This document shows positions 8,734 to 19,384 of a stretch of DNA of 64,000 nt, one piece after another. This DNA is from Anaerolineae bacterium (GTDB taxonomy: Bacteria > Chloroflexota > Anaerolineae > Aggregatilineales > JAFGMM01). Location of the stretch: the NCBI GenBank assembly GCA_027494055.1, contig JAOSJO010000028.1:85063-149062 (forward strand). Direction: 5' to 3'. Positions within the stretch are counted from its first letter, which is position 1. Each line of letters starts with the position of its first letter. The position numbers and the translations under genes are program-made. The notes under the pieces are model-generated. The model searched no databases. It had not been told where the DNA came from and worked only from the letters and a program-made list of their open reading frames with translations.

Positions 8734-9803
8734 TGAAACGGAAGGTGGCTCTTGTTGGCACGGGCGGCATCGCCCGCGCGCACGTCGCGGCCCTGCGCGA
8801 GGCCGGCGCGCGCGCCGAACTCGTCGCCGCTGTGGACATCGACGCCTCCAGGGTGGCGGCCTTCTGCGATGCGCATGGCGTCCCGCACCACTACACCGAC
8901 GTTGCCGACATGTTGGCGGCGCACAGGCCGGACCTGGTCCACGTCTGCACGCCGCCCGCGACGCACTGCGACCTCGTGATCCAGTGCCTGGAGGCCGGCG
9001 CGTGGGTGCTCTGCGAGAAACCGCTGTGCGCGTCCCTGGCCGAGATGGACCGGCTCGACGCCGCCGAACGGCGGACGGGCCGCTACGTGAGCAGCGTGTT
9101 TCAGCGCCGCTTTGGGTCGGGCGCGCAACACCTCAAGCGCCTGATGGACGCAGGCGCGCTGGGCCGGCCCCTGCTCGGCCTCTGCCAGACGACCTGGTAC
9201 CGCGACGACGCCTACTATGCCGTGCCCTGGCGGGGCAGGTGGGCGACGGAGATCGGCGGCACCACCATGATACACGGCATCCACCAGATGGATATGGCCC
9301 TGTGGCTCCTGGGCGACTGGCAGGAAGTCACCGCCATGATCGGCACGCTCAACCACGCCATCGAGGTCGATGACGTGGCGCTGCTCTGCGCACGCTTCGC
9401 CAACGGCGCGATGCTCAGCGTGGTGAACAGCGCGGTCTCGCCCCGCCAGGAGACCTACATGCGCCTCGACTTCGAGAAGGTGACGGTGGAGCTGCGGTAT
9501 CTGTACGACTACACGAATGCAGATTGGACGTACACCCTCCCGGATGGGTCGCCCGATCACGAGGCGCTGGCCGCGTGGCAGGCGATACCGGATGAAATCC
9601 CGTCGTCACACACGCCGCAGATCATGGCGCTGCTGGACAGCATGGTCCGGGGCGTGCGCCCGCCGGTGAGCGGCCCCGACGCGCGCCGCACCCTGGAGTT
9701 TGCAACCGCGCTGTACAAGTCCGCCTTCACCGGGCAGCCGGTCAGGCAGGGTTCGATCACGCCGGACGACCCGTTCTATCACGCGATGCACGGCGCGCCA
9801 TGA
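8733..9803 (+). CDS. Gfo/Idh/MocA-family NAD(P)-dependent oxidoreductase
   Basis: This 356-residue protein has an N-terminal Rossmann fold (KVALVGTGGIARAHVAAL), the family signature CEKPLCASLAEMD near residue 95, and a C-terminal alpha/beta sheet domain with GTTMIHGIHQMDMALWLLG, which supplies the catalytic-region histidine. Family members oxidise or epimerise sugars and inositols, and some start 3-keto-glycoside cleavage. ATG at 8733 overlaps the previous stop (TGATG), indicating translational coupling. Because it sits with GH88, SDR, OYE-like and DUF6807 genes, a sugar substrate is likely. Its identity cannot be read. Confidence 0.93.
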   Translation: MKRKVALVGTGGIARAHVAALREAGARAELVAAVDIDASRVAAFCDAHGVPHHYTDVADMLAAHRPDLVHVCTPPATHCDLVIQCLEAGAWVLCEKPLCASLAEMDRLDAAERRTGRYVSSVFQRRFGSGAQHLKRLMDAGALGRPLLGLCQTTWYRDDAYYAVPWRGRWATEIGGTTMIHGIHQMDMALWLLGDWQEVTAMIGTLNHAIEVDDVALLCARFANGAMLSVVNSAVSPRQETYMRLDFEKVTVELRYLYDYTNADWTYTLPDGSPDHEALAAWQAIPDEIPSSHTPQIMALLDSMVRGVRPPVSGPDARRTLEFATALYKSAFTGQPVRQGSITPDDPFYHAMHGAP

Positions 9804-9840
9804 AGCGCGCGGCGCGTCGCACCATCTCACTGGGGCTGCG

Positions 9841-10773
9841 ATGGATTTCCAACTGACGCACGTCTATGGCGACTGCCTCGAACTCGCGTACCGGGGCCGG
9901 CCGCTCTTCCGGTACACCTACATGCCGGAGACGCCGGCCGTCGAAGCGCCCAAGCCCTACTTCCACCCGCTCTACACCCTCGACGGCGACGTGGTGACGC
10001 TCTTCCGCCCGCACGACCACCGCTGGCATCACGGCCTGGCGATGACGTGCGCGCACCTCTCCGGTGAGAACTTCTGGGGCGGCGGCACGTATGTCCACAG
10101 GCGCGCGGGCGGGCAGGGGCCGGGCTACGTCGTGCTCGATAACATCGGGCGGCAGGCGCACCAGGCGTGGGACCAGATCGACTGCACGCCTGACGGGGTC
10201 GTGCTCCGCGAGCGGCTGTTATGGATCACCCAGGCCGGCGCGACCTGGATCAACGAGGCGCGGCGGATCGCCGTAACCGAGGTGGACCCGGCGCGGGGGT
10301 GCTGGCGTCTGGAGTTCGGGACGCGGCTCACGAACGTGCACGCGGAACCGCTGGTGTTCAGCTCGCCCACCGTCGAGGGCCGCCCCAAGGCGGGCTACGG
10401 CGGGCTGTTCTGGCGCGGGGTGCGCGCGTTCACCGGCGGCGCGATCCTGATGGGCGGCGGCCTGGAGGCGGAAGGCGACGAGGCGGACGTGATCGGCAAA
10501 GCCGCGCCGTGGCTGGCGTTTGTCGGCCAGCACGACGGCGTAGACCGCAGCGCAACGCTGCTGTTCCTGGACCAGCCGGGCAACCCGCGCTATCCGAACA
10601 AGTGGTTCGTGCGCGCCCAGGCCTTCGCGTGCGCGAGCTTCGCCCTGACCTTCGACGAAGCCTACACCCTCCCGCCGGGCGCGGCGCTGGCGCTGGACTA
10701 CCACATCGTGGTGGGCAACGGCGCGTGGTCGCGGGCGCAGATCGAGGCGTACATCAGCCGCGCCGCCCGCTGA
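9841..10773 (+). CDS. DUF6807 (PmoA-like) family protein
   Basis: This 310-residue beta-rich protein resembles the DUF6807 family, often labelled PmoA in databases without real relation to methane monooxygenase. Seen features are HDHRWHHGLAMTCAHLSGENFWGGGTY near residues 60-80, with a cluster of histidines that could bind metal, and PTVEGRPKAGYGGLFWRG. Relatives are common in polysaccharide and sugar loci, but no activity is established. ATG at 9841 is chosen. A start at 9800 would overlap the upstream gene in another frame and lacks support. It is the last gene of the right-pointing operon and ends 8 bp from the convergent UroD-like gene. Confidence 0.8.
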   Translation: MDFQLTHVYGDCLELAYRGRPLFRYTYMPETPAVEAPKPYFHPLYTLDGDVVTLFRPHDHRWHHGLAMTCAHLSGENFWGGGTYVHRRAGGQGPGYVVLDNIGRQAHQAWDQIDCTPDGVVLRERLLWITQAGATWINEARRIAVTEVDPARGCWRLEFGTRLTNVHAEPLVFSSPTVEGRPKAGYGGLFWRGVRAFTGGAILMGGGLEAEGDEADVIGKAAPWLAFVGQHDGVDRSATLLFLDQPGNPRYPNKWFVRAQAFACASFALTFDEAYTLPPGAALALDYHIVVGNGAWSRAQIEAYISRAAR

Positions 10774-10781
10774 CGCCGCCG

Positions 10782-12071
10782 CTACAGCGCCTCCGCCTCT
10801 TCACGCGCGATCTGCACCCAGCGGACCACGCGGTATGGGTCGTGGCGGATCGTGTGGTTGTCCTTCATGATGAATTCCATGCGACAGTCGCGGGTGAGTT
10901 GCATCTCCGCGCGCAACTCGGCGCGCACGCCCGCCTCGTCGAAGCTCGGCAGCGCCAGGTCGGTGGGGCTGGGCTTGCGCGAGAAGATGTACTGGTCGCC
11001 CAGCATCTCCGCCATCGCGCGCACGTCCACCCACGGCGAGGCCGAGACGCGCCGCAGCCGGGATACTGCCGGACGACGTGCCAGCGGGGGTCGAGCGGTT
11101 CGCAGCAACCGTAGCAGTTCAGCCCGAAGCGCTCAAGCAACGAGGCCTGGTAGGGGAAGATGAACTCGGCGAACATGTCCGGCGAGACGCCCACCGTCTC
11201 CTGGCTCTCGGCGAAGCCCCACATGTCAATGGTGCGCACGTGGCGGCGAAATCCGGCTGCGGCAGCGCGTGCGACCACCCGAAGCCGCCGGACCCGACGT
11301 AGGTGTCGTCGTTGTTCAGGCTGAGCAGCCCGTTCGCTTCCAGGAAGTCCAGCTTGCGCAGGTGGCCGTCGCGCAGGAACGCGATCAGGCGGTGCAGGCC
11401 GTCGGGGTTGTCGATCATGTCGAGCATCATCTGCTGCAAGCCCCGCAGGTTGACCAGCGTCCACGTCATGCCCAGCGTCCACCACCACGCCGTCTTGAGG
11501 CGGGGCTTGAGCAGGCCGTCGAACGTCTCCTGGGCCAGCGCCAGCGCCTGCGCCGATTTCGCATGATCGACGACGATCTCCGGGAAGCGCAGCCGGGGCA
11601 GGTCGCGCGCGTAGTCCTTGAGCGGCGCGTCCCAGACATACGCGCCGCCGTCCTCCCCGCCGATCCTCGTTTCGTGCATCCCCAGTCGCTTTCCTGGTAG
11701 ACGTGGGGCACGTCGAAGTCGGCCACGATCACGCGGTCGTCGCACATCTCCGCGCCCCAGAAGATTTCCTTGCGCAGCCGGAACTCCCAGTCGCGGGCGA
11801 GCGCCCCGGTGCATTCCATCTGGTTGGGCGTGATGATCTCCTGCCAGCCGACCTCCGGGTCGCAGAAGACCAGCGGGCGGGTCGGTTCGAGCGCGTTGTG
11901 CCGGTACCAGAGCGTGCGCTTCTCCTGTTCGATGGGGCGGGCGGCCAGCTCGGCGACGCGCGCCGCCAGCCGCCGCAGCACGGCGCGGTCGTCCGCGCTG
12001 ATGCGCAGATCGTCGGCGCGGGTGCCCATCGTGCTCAACGCCGCCTGTGAGATTTCGGATACGCCGGACAT
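10782..12071 (-). CDS. Uroporphyrinogen decarboxylase-like protein (three frameshifts)
   Basis: This 430-residue protein after correction belongs to the UroD/MtaA superfamily of TIM barrels. Fragments read in order: MSGVSEISQ... to YQESDWG (start ATG 12069-12071), HETRIGGEDGGAYVWD... to ALPQPDFAA, HVRTIDMWGFAESQETVG... with FGLNCYGCCEPLDPRWH, and LRRVSASPWVD... to the stop at 10782. Joins fall near 11680 (C run), 11240 and 11060, and each is explained by one lost base. Superfamily members decarboxylate uroporphyrinogen or move methyl groups to thiols. Divergent members sit in sugar loci with unknown roles. CYGCCEPLD offers possible Zn/thiol ligands. Convergent with the GH88 operon. True inactivation cannot be ruled out. 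Confidence 0.72.
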
Positions 12072-12509
12072 GCTCCCTCCCTCTGCGATGACACACCACG
12101 CGCGCTCACCTATCGTACACGCAAAGGAGGCGCGCGATCAAGGGGGCAATCCAGGCGAGGCACGTCAGACGCCCCGCGAGTAACGCGACAGAGATGTGGC
12201 TACGTCGTTCGTGCGCCCTGAACCGTTCATCGCCGCGAGTGGTGTTGCGTTTCGTAACCGCCGACTGAAGTGGCGGCTAATCGTCGCCGATAGCGATTGA
12301 TCGCCAAAGATACCGATTCAGGGGTTGGATACACACTTATCGGATCGCTTAAGTTCTCTCCCTGGGTGCTACGGGAGTACGGACGCCGCATCGGGTAGGG
12401 CCCTGTCATGCGCAGCAACGACGCGACCTGTGTTAGTATAGATTCATAGATTCAGGGAAAAAGCGCGAAGGAAACCAGCCCAACGGCTGGAGGTGACACG
12501 GGAGGGAAC
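12072..12509. other. Intergenic region, 438 bp, with one palindrome and probable promoters
   Basis: No convincing gene is seen. The region separates the divergent UroD-like and rtcB genes and must hold both promoters. A palindrome with CCGCC and GGCGG arms (12258-12276) lies near its middle. Lower-GC sequence follows to about 12450, including a TAGTATAG segment near 12435 that could serve as a -10 element for rtcB. Confidence 0.5.
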
Positions 12510-13961
<1,452 letters not shown>

Positions 13962-13980
13962 GGGCAGTGAGGAGCGGTGA

Positions 13981-15105
13981 ATGTACCACGCAACAACTGA
14001 CGAGCTTCGGATTGCGGTCTTGGGCGCGGGGCACGGCGGTCGGGCGATGGCCGCCGACCTTGCCGCGCGCGGCTATCACGTCAGTCTCTACAACCGTACA
14101 CTGGAGCATATTGAGGTAATCAAGGCGCGTGGCGGCATCGAACTACAACTCGAACAGGGTGAGCAGGTATTTGGCGCTCTGAAGGTCGTGAGCGATCAGA
14201 TTGAGGCGGTTCTGGAGGGGGCGAGGCTGGTCATGGTCGTCGTCCCCGCCTGCGGCCACGTGGATATCGCCCGCGCGTGCGCGCCCTTTCTGCAAGATGG
14301 TCAAATCATCGTGCTGAATCCAGGCCGGACCGGCGGCGCACTGGAGTTCAGACAGATTCTGTTTGAGGAAGGCTGCGCGACGGACGTCACTATCGCGGAG
14401 ACGGAGACGCTGCTCTTCGCCAGCCGGGCGATGGGGCCAGCCGAGGCGCGCATCTTCCGTCGCAAGAACTCGGTCCCGCTGGCTGCCCTGCCCGCCACGT
14501 GCACGCCCGTGGTGCTGGATATTCTGCGCGAGATTTACCCGCAGTTCGTCGCGGCGCCCAATGTGTTGTACACCAGCCTGAACAACATGGGCGCGGTCTT
14601 TCACCCGGTTCTGGCGCTGCTCAACGCCGGGTGGATCGAGCGCACGCAGGGCGATTTTCAGTTCTACGTGGATGGCGTCACGCCATTGACGGCGCGCGTG
14701 CTGGAAGTCGTCGACCGTGAGCGCGTGACCGTCGCGGCGGCGCTTGGCGTCCGCGCGCAGACGGCGATGGAATGGCTGGCGACCGCTTACTCTGCGACCG
14801 GGAGCGACCTCAACGAGGCGATGCATGACAACCCCGGCTACCAGGGAATCAGCGCGCCGCGCTCGCTGCGGCACCGCTACATCTTCGAGGACGTGCCTTT
14901 CAGCCTGGTGCCTATCGCCGAACTCGGCAGGCGCTTCGGCGTCAGCGTGGCGGCAATTGATTCCATGATCCAGTTGGCGTGCATCATGCATGGCACGGAT
15001 TATCTTCATCGCGGGCGCACGCTGGAGCGCATGGGTCTGACCGGGCTGCGCGTGAACGAGATCACCAACCTGGTGATGTATGGACAGGCGCAAAGGGTTG
15101 GGTAG
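13981..15105 (+). CDS. NAD/NADP octopine/nopaline dehydrogenase-family protein
   Basis: This 374-residue protein has an N-terminal Rossmann domain (RIAVLGAGHGGRAMAADLAA, residues 10-29, then YNRT at the end of strand 2) and a C-terminal helical opine-dehydrogenase domain. Family members reversibly couple an amino acid to a 2-oxo acid, and many bacterial members are uncharacterised. LNPGRTGGALEF and NNMGAVFHPVLAL are characteristic of the family; the His in the latter corresponds to the catalytic-site region. The frame is unbroken. The next gene starts 39 bp downstream and encodes a cobalamin-binding mutase-like protein, so the two may act on the same amino-acid-derived compound. That link is inference. 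Confidence 0.85.
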   Translation: MYHATTDELRIAVLGAGHGGRAMAADLAARGYHVSLYNRTLEHIEVIKARGGIELQLEQGEQVFGALKVVSDQIEAVLEGARLVMVVVPACGHVDIARACAPFLQDGQIIVLNPGRTGGALEFRQILFEEGCATDVTIAETETLLFASRAMGPAEARIFRRKNSVPLAALPATCTPVVLDILREIYPQFVAAPNVLYTSLNNMGAVFHPVLALLNAGWIERTQGDFQFYVDGVTPLTARVLEVVDRERVTVAAALGVRAQTAMEWLATAYSATGSDLNEAMHDNPGYQGISAPRSLRHRYIFEDVPFSLVPIAELGRRFGVSVAAIDSMIQLACIMHGTDYLHRGRTLERMGLTGLRVNEITNLVMYGQAQRVG

Positions 15106-15144
15106 AGGTATCCGCCGGGGAGCACGCTGTGAGGGAGCAGGCGC

Positions 15145-16791
15145 ATGAGAGTACTGGCTGCCTGTGTGGGCGATTGCGTTCACGTCGCCGGGGCGACGCG
15201 CTTTCTGCGCGCCGCCGAAGACCTGGGCCACGAGACGTACTTCACTGGCCCGGCCACCGACCTGGAGACGCTGATCGACGCCGCGGTCGCGTTTGATCCT
15301 GACCTGATCGGCGTCAGCTACCGGCTGACGCCGGAAAACCTGCGCCCGCTGTTGCGCGAACTGCGCGACATGCTCGCGGCGGCGGGCCTCAAAGGCAGGC
15401 GCCTGGCTTTCGCCGGGACGCCGCCCGCGGTTGCGGTGGCGCGCGAGTTCGACGACCTGTTTGAGGCCTATTTCGAGGGCGGCGAGTCGGTCGCCGAAGT
15501 GCGGCGCTACCTCCAGCGCGCGGAGGGTCCGAGCGATGTGCCCGACGCGTACCCGCACAACGTGGTGGATCGCATTCGCTGGAAAGCGCCCGTGCCCCTG
15601 CTGCGCCACCACTATGGCGAGCCGGCGCGGACCATCGAACCGACCGCGCGCGGCATCGCCCGCATTGCCGAGAGCCGCGCCCTGGACGTGATCTCGCTGG
15701 GCGCGGACCAGGACGCGCAGGAAGCTTTCTTTCAGCCGGCGCTGCAAGACCCGAAGTCAAAGGGCGCGGGCGGCGTCCCTTTCCGCACGGAGGAGGACCT
15801 GCGCCGGCTCTATGCAGCCAGCCGGCGCGGCAACTTCCCGCTGATGCGCTCGTACTCCGGCACGGCGAACCACCTGCGCTACGCCGAGATGCTCGTGCGC
15901 ACCATCGACAACGCCTGGTGCGCGACGTCGCTCTTCTGGTTCAACGCGATGGACGGGCGCGGCCCCGCGCCACTCGAAACCTCGATCCGAGAGCACATCG
16001 CGTTGATGGCCTGGCACGGCGCGCGCGCCATCCCGGTCGAGGGTAACGAGCCGTATCACTGGGGGATGCGCGACGCGCCCGACGTGGTGGTGTGCGCGGC
16101 GTCTTATATCTACGCCCACGTCGCCAAACGGGCGGGCGTGCGCGACTACATCACCACCTACATGTTCGAGAGTCCCCCGCACCTGAGCAACGCGATGGAC
16201 CTGGCGAAGTGCCTGGCCCAAATCGAACTGGCGGAGTCGTTCGTGGACGAGAGCTTCCGCGTCTGGCGGCAGACGCGCACTGGCCTCTTGAGCTACCCGC
16301 TCGGCGTGCCCCAGGCGCGGGCGCACCTGGCGCAGAGCGTGATGCTCCAGATGGCGGTGCAGCCGCACATCATCCACGTGGTCGGTTACACCGAAGCCGA
16401 CCACGCGGCGACCGCCGAGGAGGTCATCGAGAGCGCGCAGATGGCCGGGTACGTGGCCGAGGTCGCGCTGCGCGGCAACCCCGACATGACCGCCGACCCG
16501 CTGGTCCGGGAGCGCAAGGAGGAGTTGGTCGCCGAGACGCGCGACCTGCTGGATGCGATTCATGCGCTCAGCCCCGGCGTGGACGACCCGCTCTCCGACC
16601 CGGCGACACTGGCGCGCGCCGTCAAGATCGGCCTGATGGACGCGCCGCAACTGGTCAACAACCCGTATGCGCCGGGCGCGGTCCGCACCCGCAGCATCGG
16701 CGGGGCGATTCGGGCCGTCGATGAACAGGGACGTCCGCTTGCCGAGCGCGACCGGATCGCCCGCGTCTTCGCTCAGGCCGCGGACGCCTAG
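15145..16791 (+). CDS. Cobalamin-binding domain protein with mutase-like C-terminal barrel
   Basis: This 548-residue protein has an N-terminal B12-binding-like Rossmann domain at about residues 1-130, starting MRVLAACVGDCVHVAG. The HxxG portion of the cobalamin signature is present, but the spacing is D-x3-H, not the usual D-x-H, so base-off binding is likely but not certain. Residues about 190-450 look like a TIM-barrel related to glutamate-mutase-type B12 enzymes (LMRSYSGTANHLRYAE, GARAIPVEGNEPYHWG). Databases often call such proteins methionine synthase, but no methyl-transfer, folate or homocysteine domain is seen. A coenzyme-B12 carbon-skeleton or amino mutase is my best guess. It follows an opine-dehydrogenase-like gene by 39 bp. 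Confidence 0.75.
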   Translation: MRVLAACVGDCVHVAGATRFLRAAEDLGHETYFTGPATDLETLIDAAVAFDPDLIGVSYRLTPENLRPLLRELRDMLAAAGLKGRRLAFAGTPPAVAVAREFDDLFEAYFEGGESVAEVRRYLQRAEGPSDVPDAYPHNVVDRIRWKAPVPLLRHHYGEPARTIEPTARGIARIAESRALDVISLGADQDAQEAFFQPALQDPKSKGAGGVPFRTEEDLRRLYAASRRGNFPLMRSYSGTANHLRYAEMLVRTIDNAWCATSLFWFNAMDGRGPAPLETSIREHIALMAWHGARAIPVEGNEPYHWGMRDAPDVVVCAASYIYAHVAKRAGVRDYITTYMFESPPHLSNAMDLAKCLAQIELAESFVDESFRVWRQTRTGLLSYPLGVPQARAHLAQSVMLQMAVQPHIIHVVGYTEADHAATAEEVIESAQMAGYVAEVALRGNPDMTADPLVRERKEELVAETRDLLDAIHALSPGVDDPLSDPATLARAVKIGLMDAPQLVNNPYAPGAVRTRSIGGAIRAVDEQGRPLAERDRIARVFAQAADA

Positions 16792-16926
16792 CGGACAAGA
16801 TGCCTGTCGAACTCGGTCGCGCCAGGTTTGCTCCTGCGACGTTTGAGATTACAATGCATGAGGTAAAGCCGAAATTATCATCGAGGGCCTCTCCGCGCAG
16901 ACGGGAGCGCAGAAGGAGTGAGGTTG

Positions 16927-18775
16927 ATGGCGAACCCTTACGCGGGCTTAATCAGCTTCTGGCACTGGCAGGGCAAGGCAATCGGCGAGAACACCATCGA
17001 TGAAGTGATCGCCACCATAAAGGGCTGGGCGCCGCACGCGCGCGGCGTGTGGGTCAAGACGAGCAACGGGACCGTCTGGCAGGGCGTCTTCGACACCAAG
17101 CCGGACCTGGCGATCAACGGGCCGCAGGACATCGAGCGGTGGGTGAGCAAGCTGGAGAACAACGGCATGGAGTTCCATGCCTGGTGCGTGCCCAAAGGCC
17201 GCACGGAGACACTCGACGCCGAGGCGAACCTGATTATCCAGGCGTGCCCAAGTGCCGGGCGTGCGCTCGATGATCCTCGATGTCGAGCCTTACGAGTTCT
17301 TCTGGGAAGGGCCAAAAGCGAACGTGCGCAAGCTGATGGAGAAGGTGCGCGCCCAGGTGCCGGCGACCTTCCACATCGGCCTCTCGATGGACCCACGGCC
17401 CCACCACAAGCACGAGATTTTCCCCGACGAGTGGATGCCGTTTGTCGATAGCCTGCACCCGCAGTGCTACTGGCGGACCTTCCAGCGCCCGGTGGGCGCG
17501 GTGATCCGCGAGGCGTTTGACACCTGGGAGGGGTACGGGCAGGAGATCGGGCGCGACATCCCCATCATCCCCGCGTTGCAGGGCAACGGCATCCCGGAGG
17601 ACATCGAGGAGGCGGTGCGCATCTCCGTAGAGGAGTACGGCGCAGTGGGCGTGTCGTACTGGCGCTTTGGCGTCATCGGCCCGGAGCAGTTCCCGGCGAT
17701 CAACCACCCGCTCCCCGGCGCCGAGGAGCCGGGCAACGGCGAGGAGCCTGGGTACGGCGAGCCGATCATCGTCAGGCCAGAAGACGCCGCTTACGCTGAC
17801 GGCGTGCACACCGACCGCCCGGCTGACGAGGTGTGGATGGTGTCGCGCAACAAGTTCGATTGGCTGGTGAAGTCCACCGACACGGAAGCCGCCCGCAGCG
17901 AGGTCTGGGCACGCTGGGACCCGCGCCTCCCGAAGGCGGGGCGGTACGAGCTGTCGGTGTACGTGCCGGAGCGCCACGCCACGACCCGGCGCGCGCGCTA
18001 CAAGCTACACGGCGTCGTCGGGCAGCCGGGCGAGCTTCTGGTCGAGGTCGATCAGAGCCGCTACAGCGACCAGTGGGTGACGCTGGGCATCTTCGAGTTC
18101 GACCCGGTGAGCAACCCGGCGTCGGGCGTGGTCTTTCTCAACGACCTGACCGGCGAGAGCGCGCGCGAGATCGCGTTTGACGCGCTCCGCTGGCGCGAGG
18201 TGCTCGCCGGCGGGGGCGGCGAGGCATTCGTCGCCGACGGTTTCGACGCGCCCGTCGGCACGGCGGCGGAGCGCGCCACCGCGCAGATCTGGCCGGGCCA
18301 CTGGGTCGATGCGACCGGCTTCGGGACGCGCTACCGCATCGGCACGCCAGACGAGGCGTTCCACACCGGGGCCGACCTCAACCTCAACAAGCCGACATGG
18401 GACGCGGACGCGCACATGCCGGTGTACGCGGTGGCGAGCGGCGAGGTCACTTTTGTCGGCAAGCTGGAGGGTTGGGGCAACCTGGTCGTCATCAAGCACG
18501 ACCCGCTGGTCACGACTGGCGAGGTGATGTACGCGCGCTACGCGCACGTGGAGGAGCCGCGCGTCGCGGCCGGCGACCGGGTGCAGCGCGGCGAGGCGAT
18601 TGCGAAGGTGGGCGACGCCGACGGGCTGTATCCCTACCACCTGCACTTCGACCTCTCGCCGACCGACATCCTGGGCAGACGCCCCGGCCACTGGCCGCGC
18701 CTCGACTGGAACGCGCTCAAGGAGCACTACGTCGATCCGCGCACGTACATCCTGGAGCACCGCCCGCCGCGCTAG
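16927..18775 (+). CDS. Barrel-like domain plus M23 peptidase (one frameshift)
   Basis: This 615-residue protein after correction starts at ATG 16927, 9 bp after AAGGAG. Residues 1-275 resemble a glycosidase-like barrel (MANPYAGLISFWHWQGKAIG, LDVEPYEFFWEGP). A beta-sandwich, golvesin-like segment follows (GRYELSVYVPERH). The C-terminal 160 residues are an M23/LytM peptidase with HTGADLN and YPYHLHFD, giving the H-x3-D and HxH zinc ligands. M23 enzymes cut peptidoglycan cross-links. No N-terminal signal peptide is obvious, which is odd for a cell-wall enzyme. The frameshift is one extra C in a CCC run near 17247; removing it restores QACQVPGVRSM. Confidence 0.82.
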
Positions 18776-18800
18776 GCGGCGCGCATAAAGCACATAACAC

Positions 18801-18864
18801 ACCACAGAGACACAGAGCGCACAGAGAGGTTTTGATTTCTCTGTGTCCTCGGTGTCTCTGTGGT
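18801..18864. terminator. Imperfect 64-bp inverted repeat between convergent genes
   Basis: ACCACAGAGACAC-type arms (left 18801-18830, right 18835-18864) pair almost throughout around a 4-bp loop. The element lies between the convergent M23 and SufT-like genes and can act as a bidirectional terminator. Its composition differs from its surroundings, so it may be a copy of a dispersed palindromic repeat. Confidence 0.6.
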
Positions 18865-18877
18865 TTGATCTTTGACT

Positions 18878-19195
18878 TTAGAACAGCCCCCACTCAGCGG
18901 CGGCGCTGTCCTCCATGAGGTCGGGGGTCCACATTTCCATGCTCATCTCGATGGTGGTGGGTCGGTCGAGGGCCTGCTGCGCGGCGCGCCGCGTCTGTTC
19001 GAGGAGTTGCGGCGCGTAGGGGCAGAAGGGCGTGGTCATCATCATGACGATGTGCGCGCTGTCCGCCTCGATCTGCAGGTCGCGGACCAGGCCCAGCTCA
19101 ACCACGTTCATCCCAATCTCGGGGTCCATGACCTCGCGCATGGCCGTCATCGCCGCCTCGTGCAACGCTTCATAGTTCTCGACGTTTTCCGCCAT
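18878..19195 (-). CDS. MIP18/DUF59-family Fe-S assembly protein, SufT-like
   Basis: This 105-residue protein is of the MIP18/PaaD family, which helps mature Fe-S proteins. The family core is seen in VMDPEIGMNVVELGLVRDLQ and in the TTPFCPYAP segment, whose cysteine is the conserved reactive residue. Transcribed divergently from sufC, it shares the palindrome and promoter region between them, which supports a role with the SUF machinery. Length is typical of the single-domain form. PaaD-like phenylacetate function is unlikely because no paa genes are present. Confidence 0.85.
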   Translation of the reverse strand: MAENVENYEALHEAAMTAMREVMDPEIGMNVVELGLVRDLQIEADSAHIVMMMTTPFCPYAPQLLEQTRRAAQQALDRPTTIEMSMEMWTPDLMEDSAAAEWGLF

Positions 19196-19271
19196 CGAAC
19201 AACTCCCTCTATCCGGTCCGGACTGTATGATATTGCCAGTTTATCATGGCCGGCGCGGGGTGTCAATTTTT

Positions 19272-19290
19272 ATGATGGTGACCATAATTA
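19272..19290. promoter_or_regulatory. Palindromic operator candidate upstream of suf promoter
   Basis: ATGGT-G-ACCAT is a perfect 11-bp palindrome with a single central base, flanked by AT-rich sequence, ending a few bases before the -35 element. Its place between divergent Fe-S assembly genes suggests a site for an iron or redox regulator. The regulator is not encoded in this window. Confidence 0.45.
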
Positions 19291-19319
19291 TTGACGCACC
19301 CTCCCCGCTGTGGTATAAT
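19291..19319 (+). promoter_or_regulatory. Near-consensus sigma-70 promoter of sufCBD
   Basis: TTGACG at 19291-19296 and TATAAT at 19314-19319 are separated by exactly 17 bp. This is one of the best promoter matches in the window. Transcription would start near 19326, about 60 bp before sufC. Confidence 0.8.
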
Positions 19320-19384
19320 CCCACCGACTTGATATGAAAACGGCACCGCCGCCACGCGGCAGCGCAGGAGGAAAAAGTTCGAAA

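Noticed and set aside
9700..10773. DUF6807 protein as methane monooxygenase subunit PmoA
   Set aside because: The database label is misleading. The sequence is soluble and beta-rich, without the membrane helices of particulate methane monooxygenase.
10782..12071. UroD-like gene as a definite pseudogene
   Set aside because: Three breaks are many, but all are single-base losses like those in evidently functional genes in this window such as fabF and metF.
14143..15747. 534-codon reverse frame opposite the opine-dehydrogenase and B12 genes
   Set aside because: It spans two real genes and their gap, with no motifs or ribosome binding site.
15145..16791. B12 protein as methionine synthase
   Set aside because: No homocysteine, folate or activation domain is present, and the barrel resembles B12 mutases more closely.
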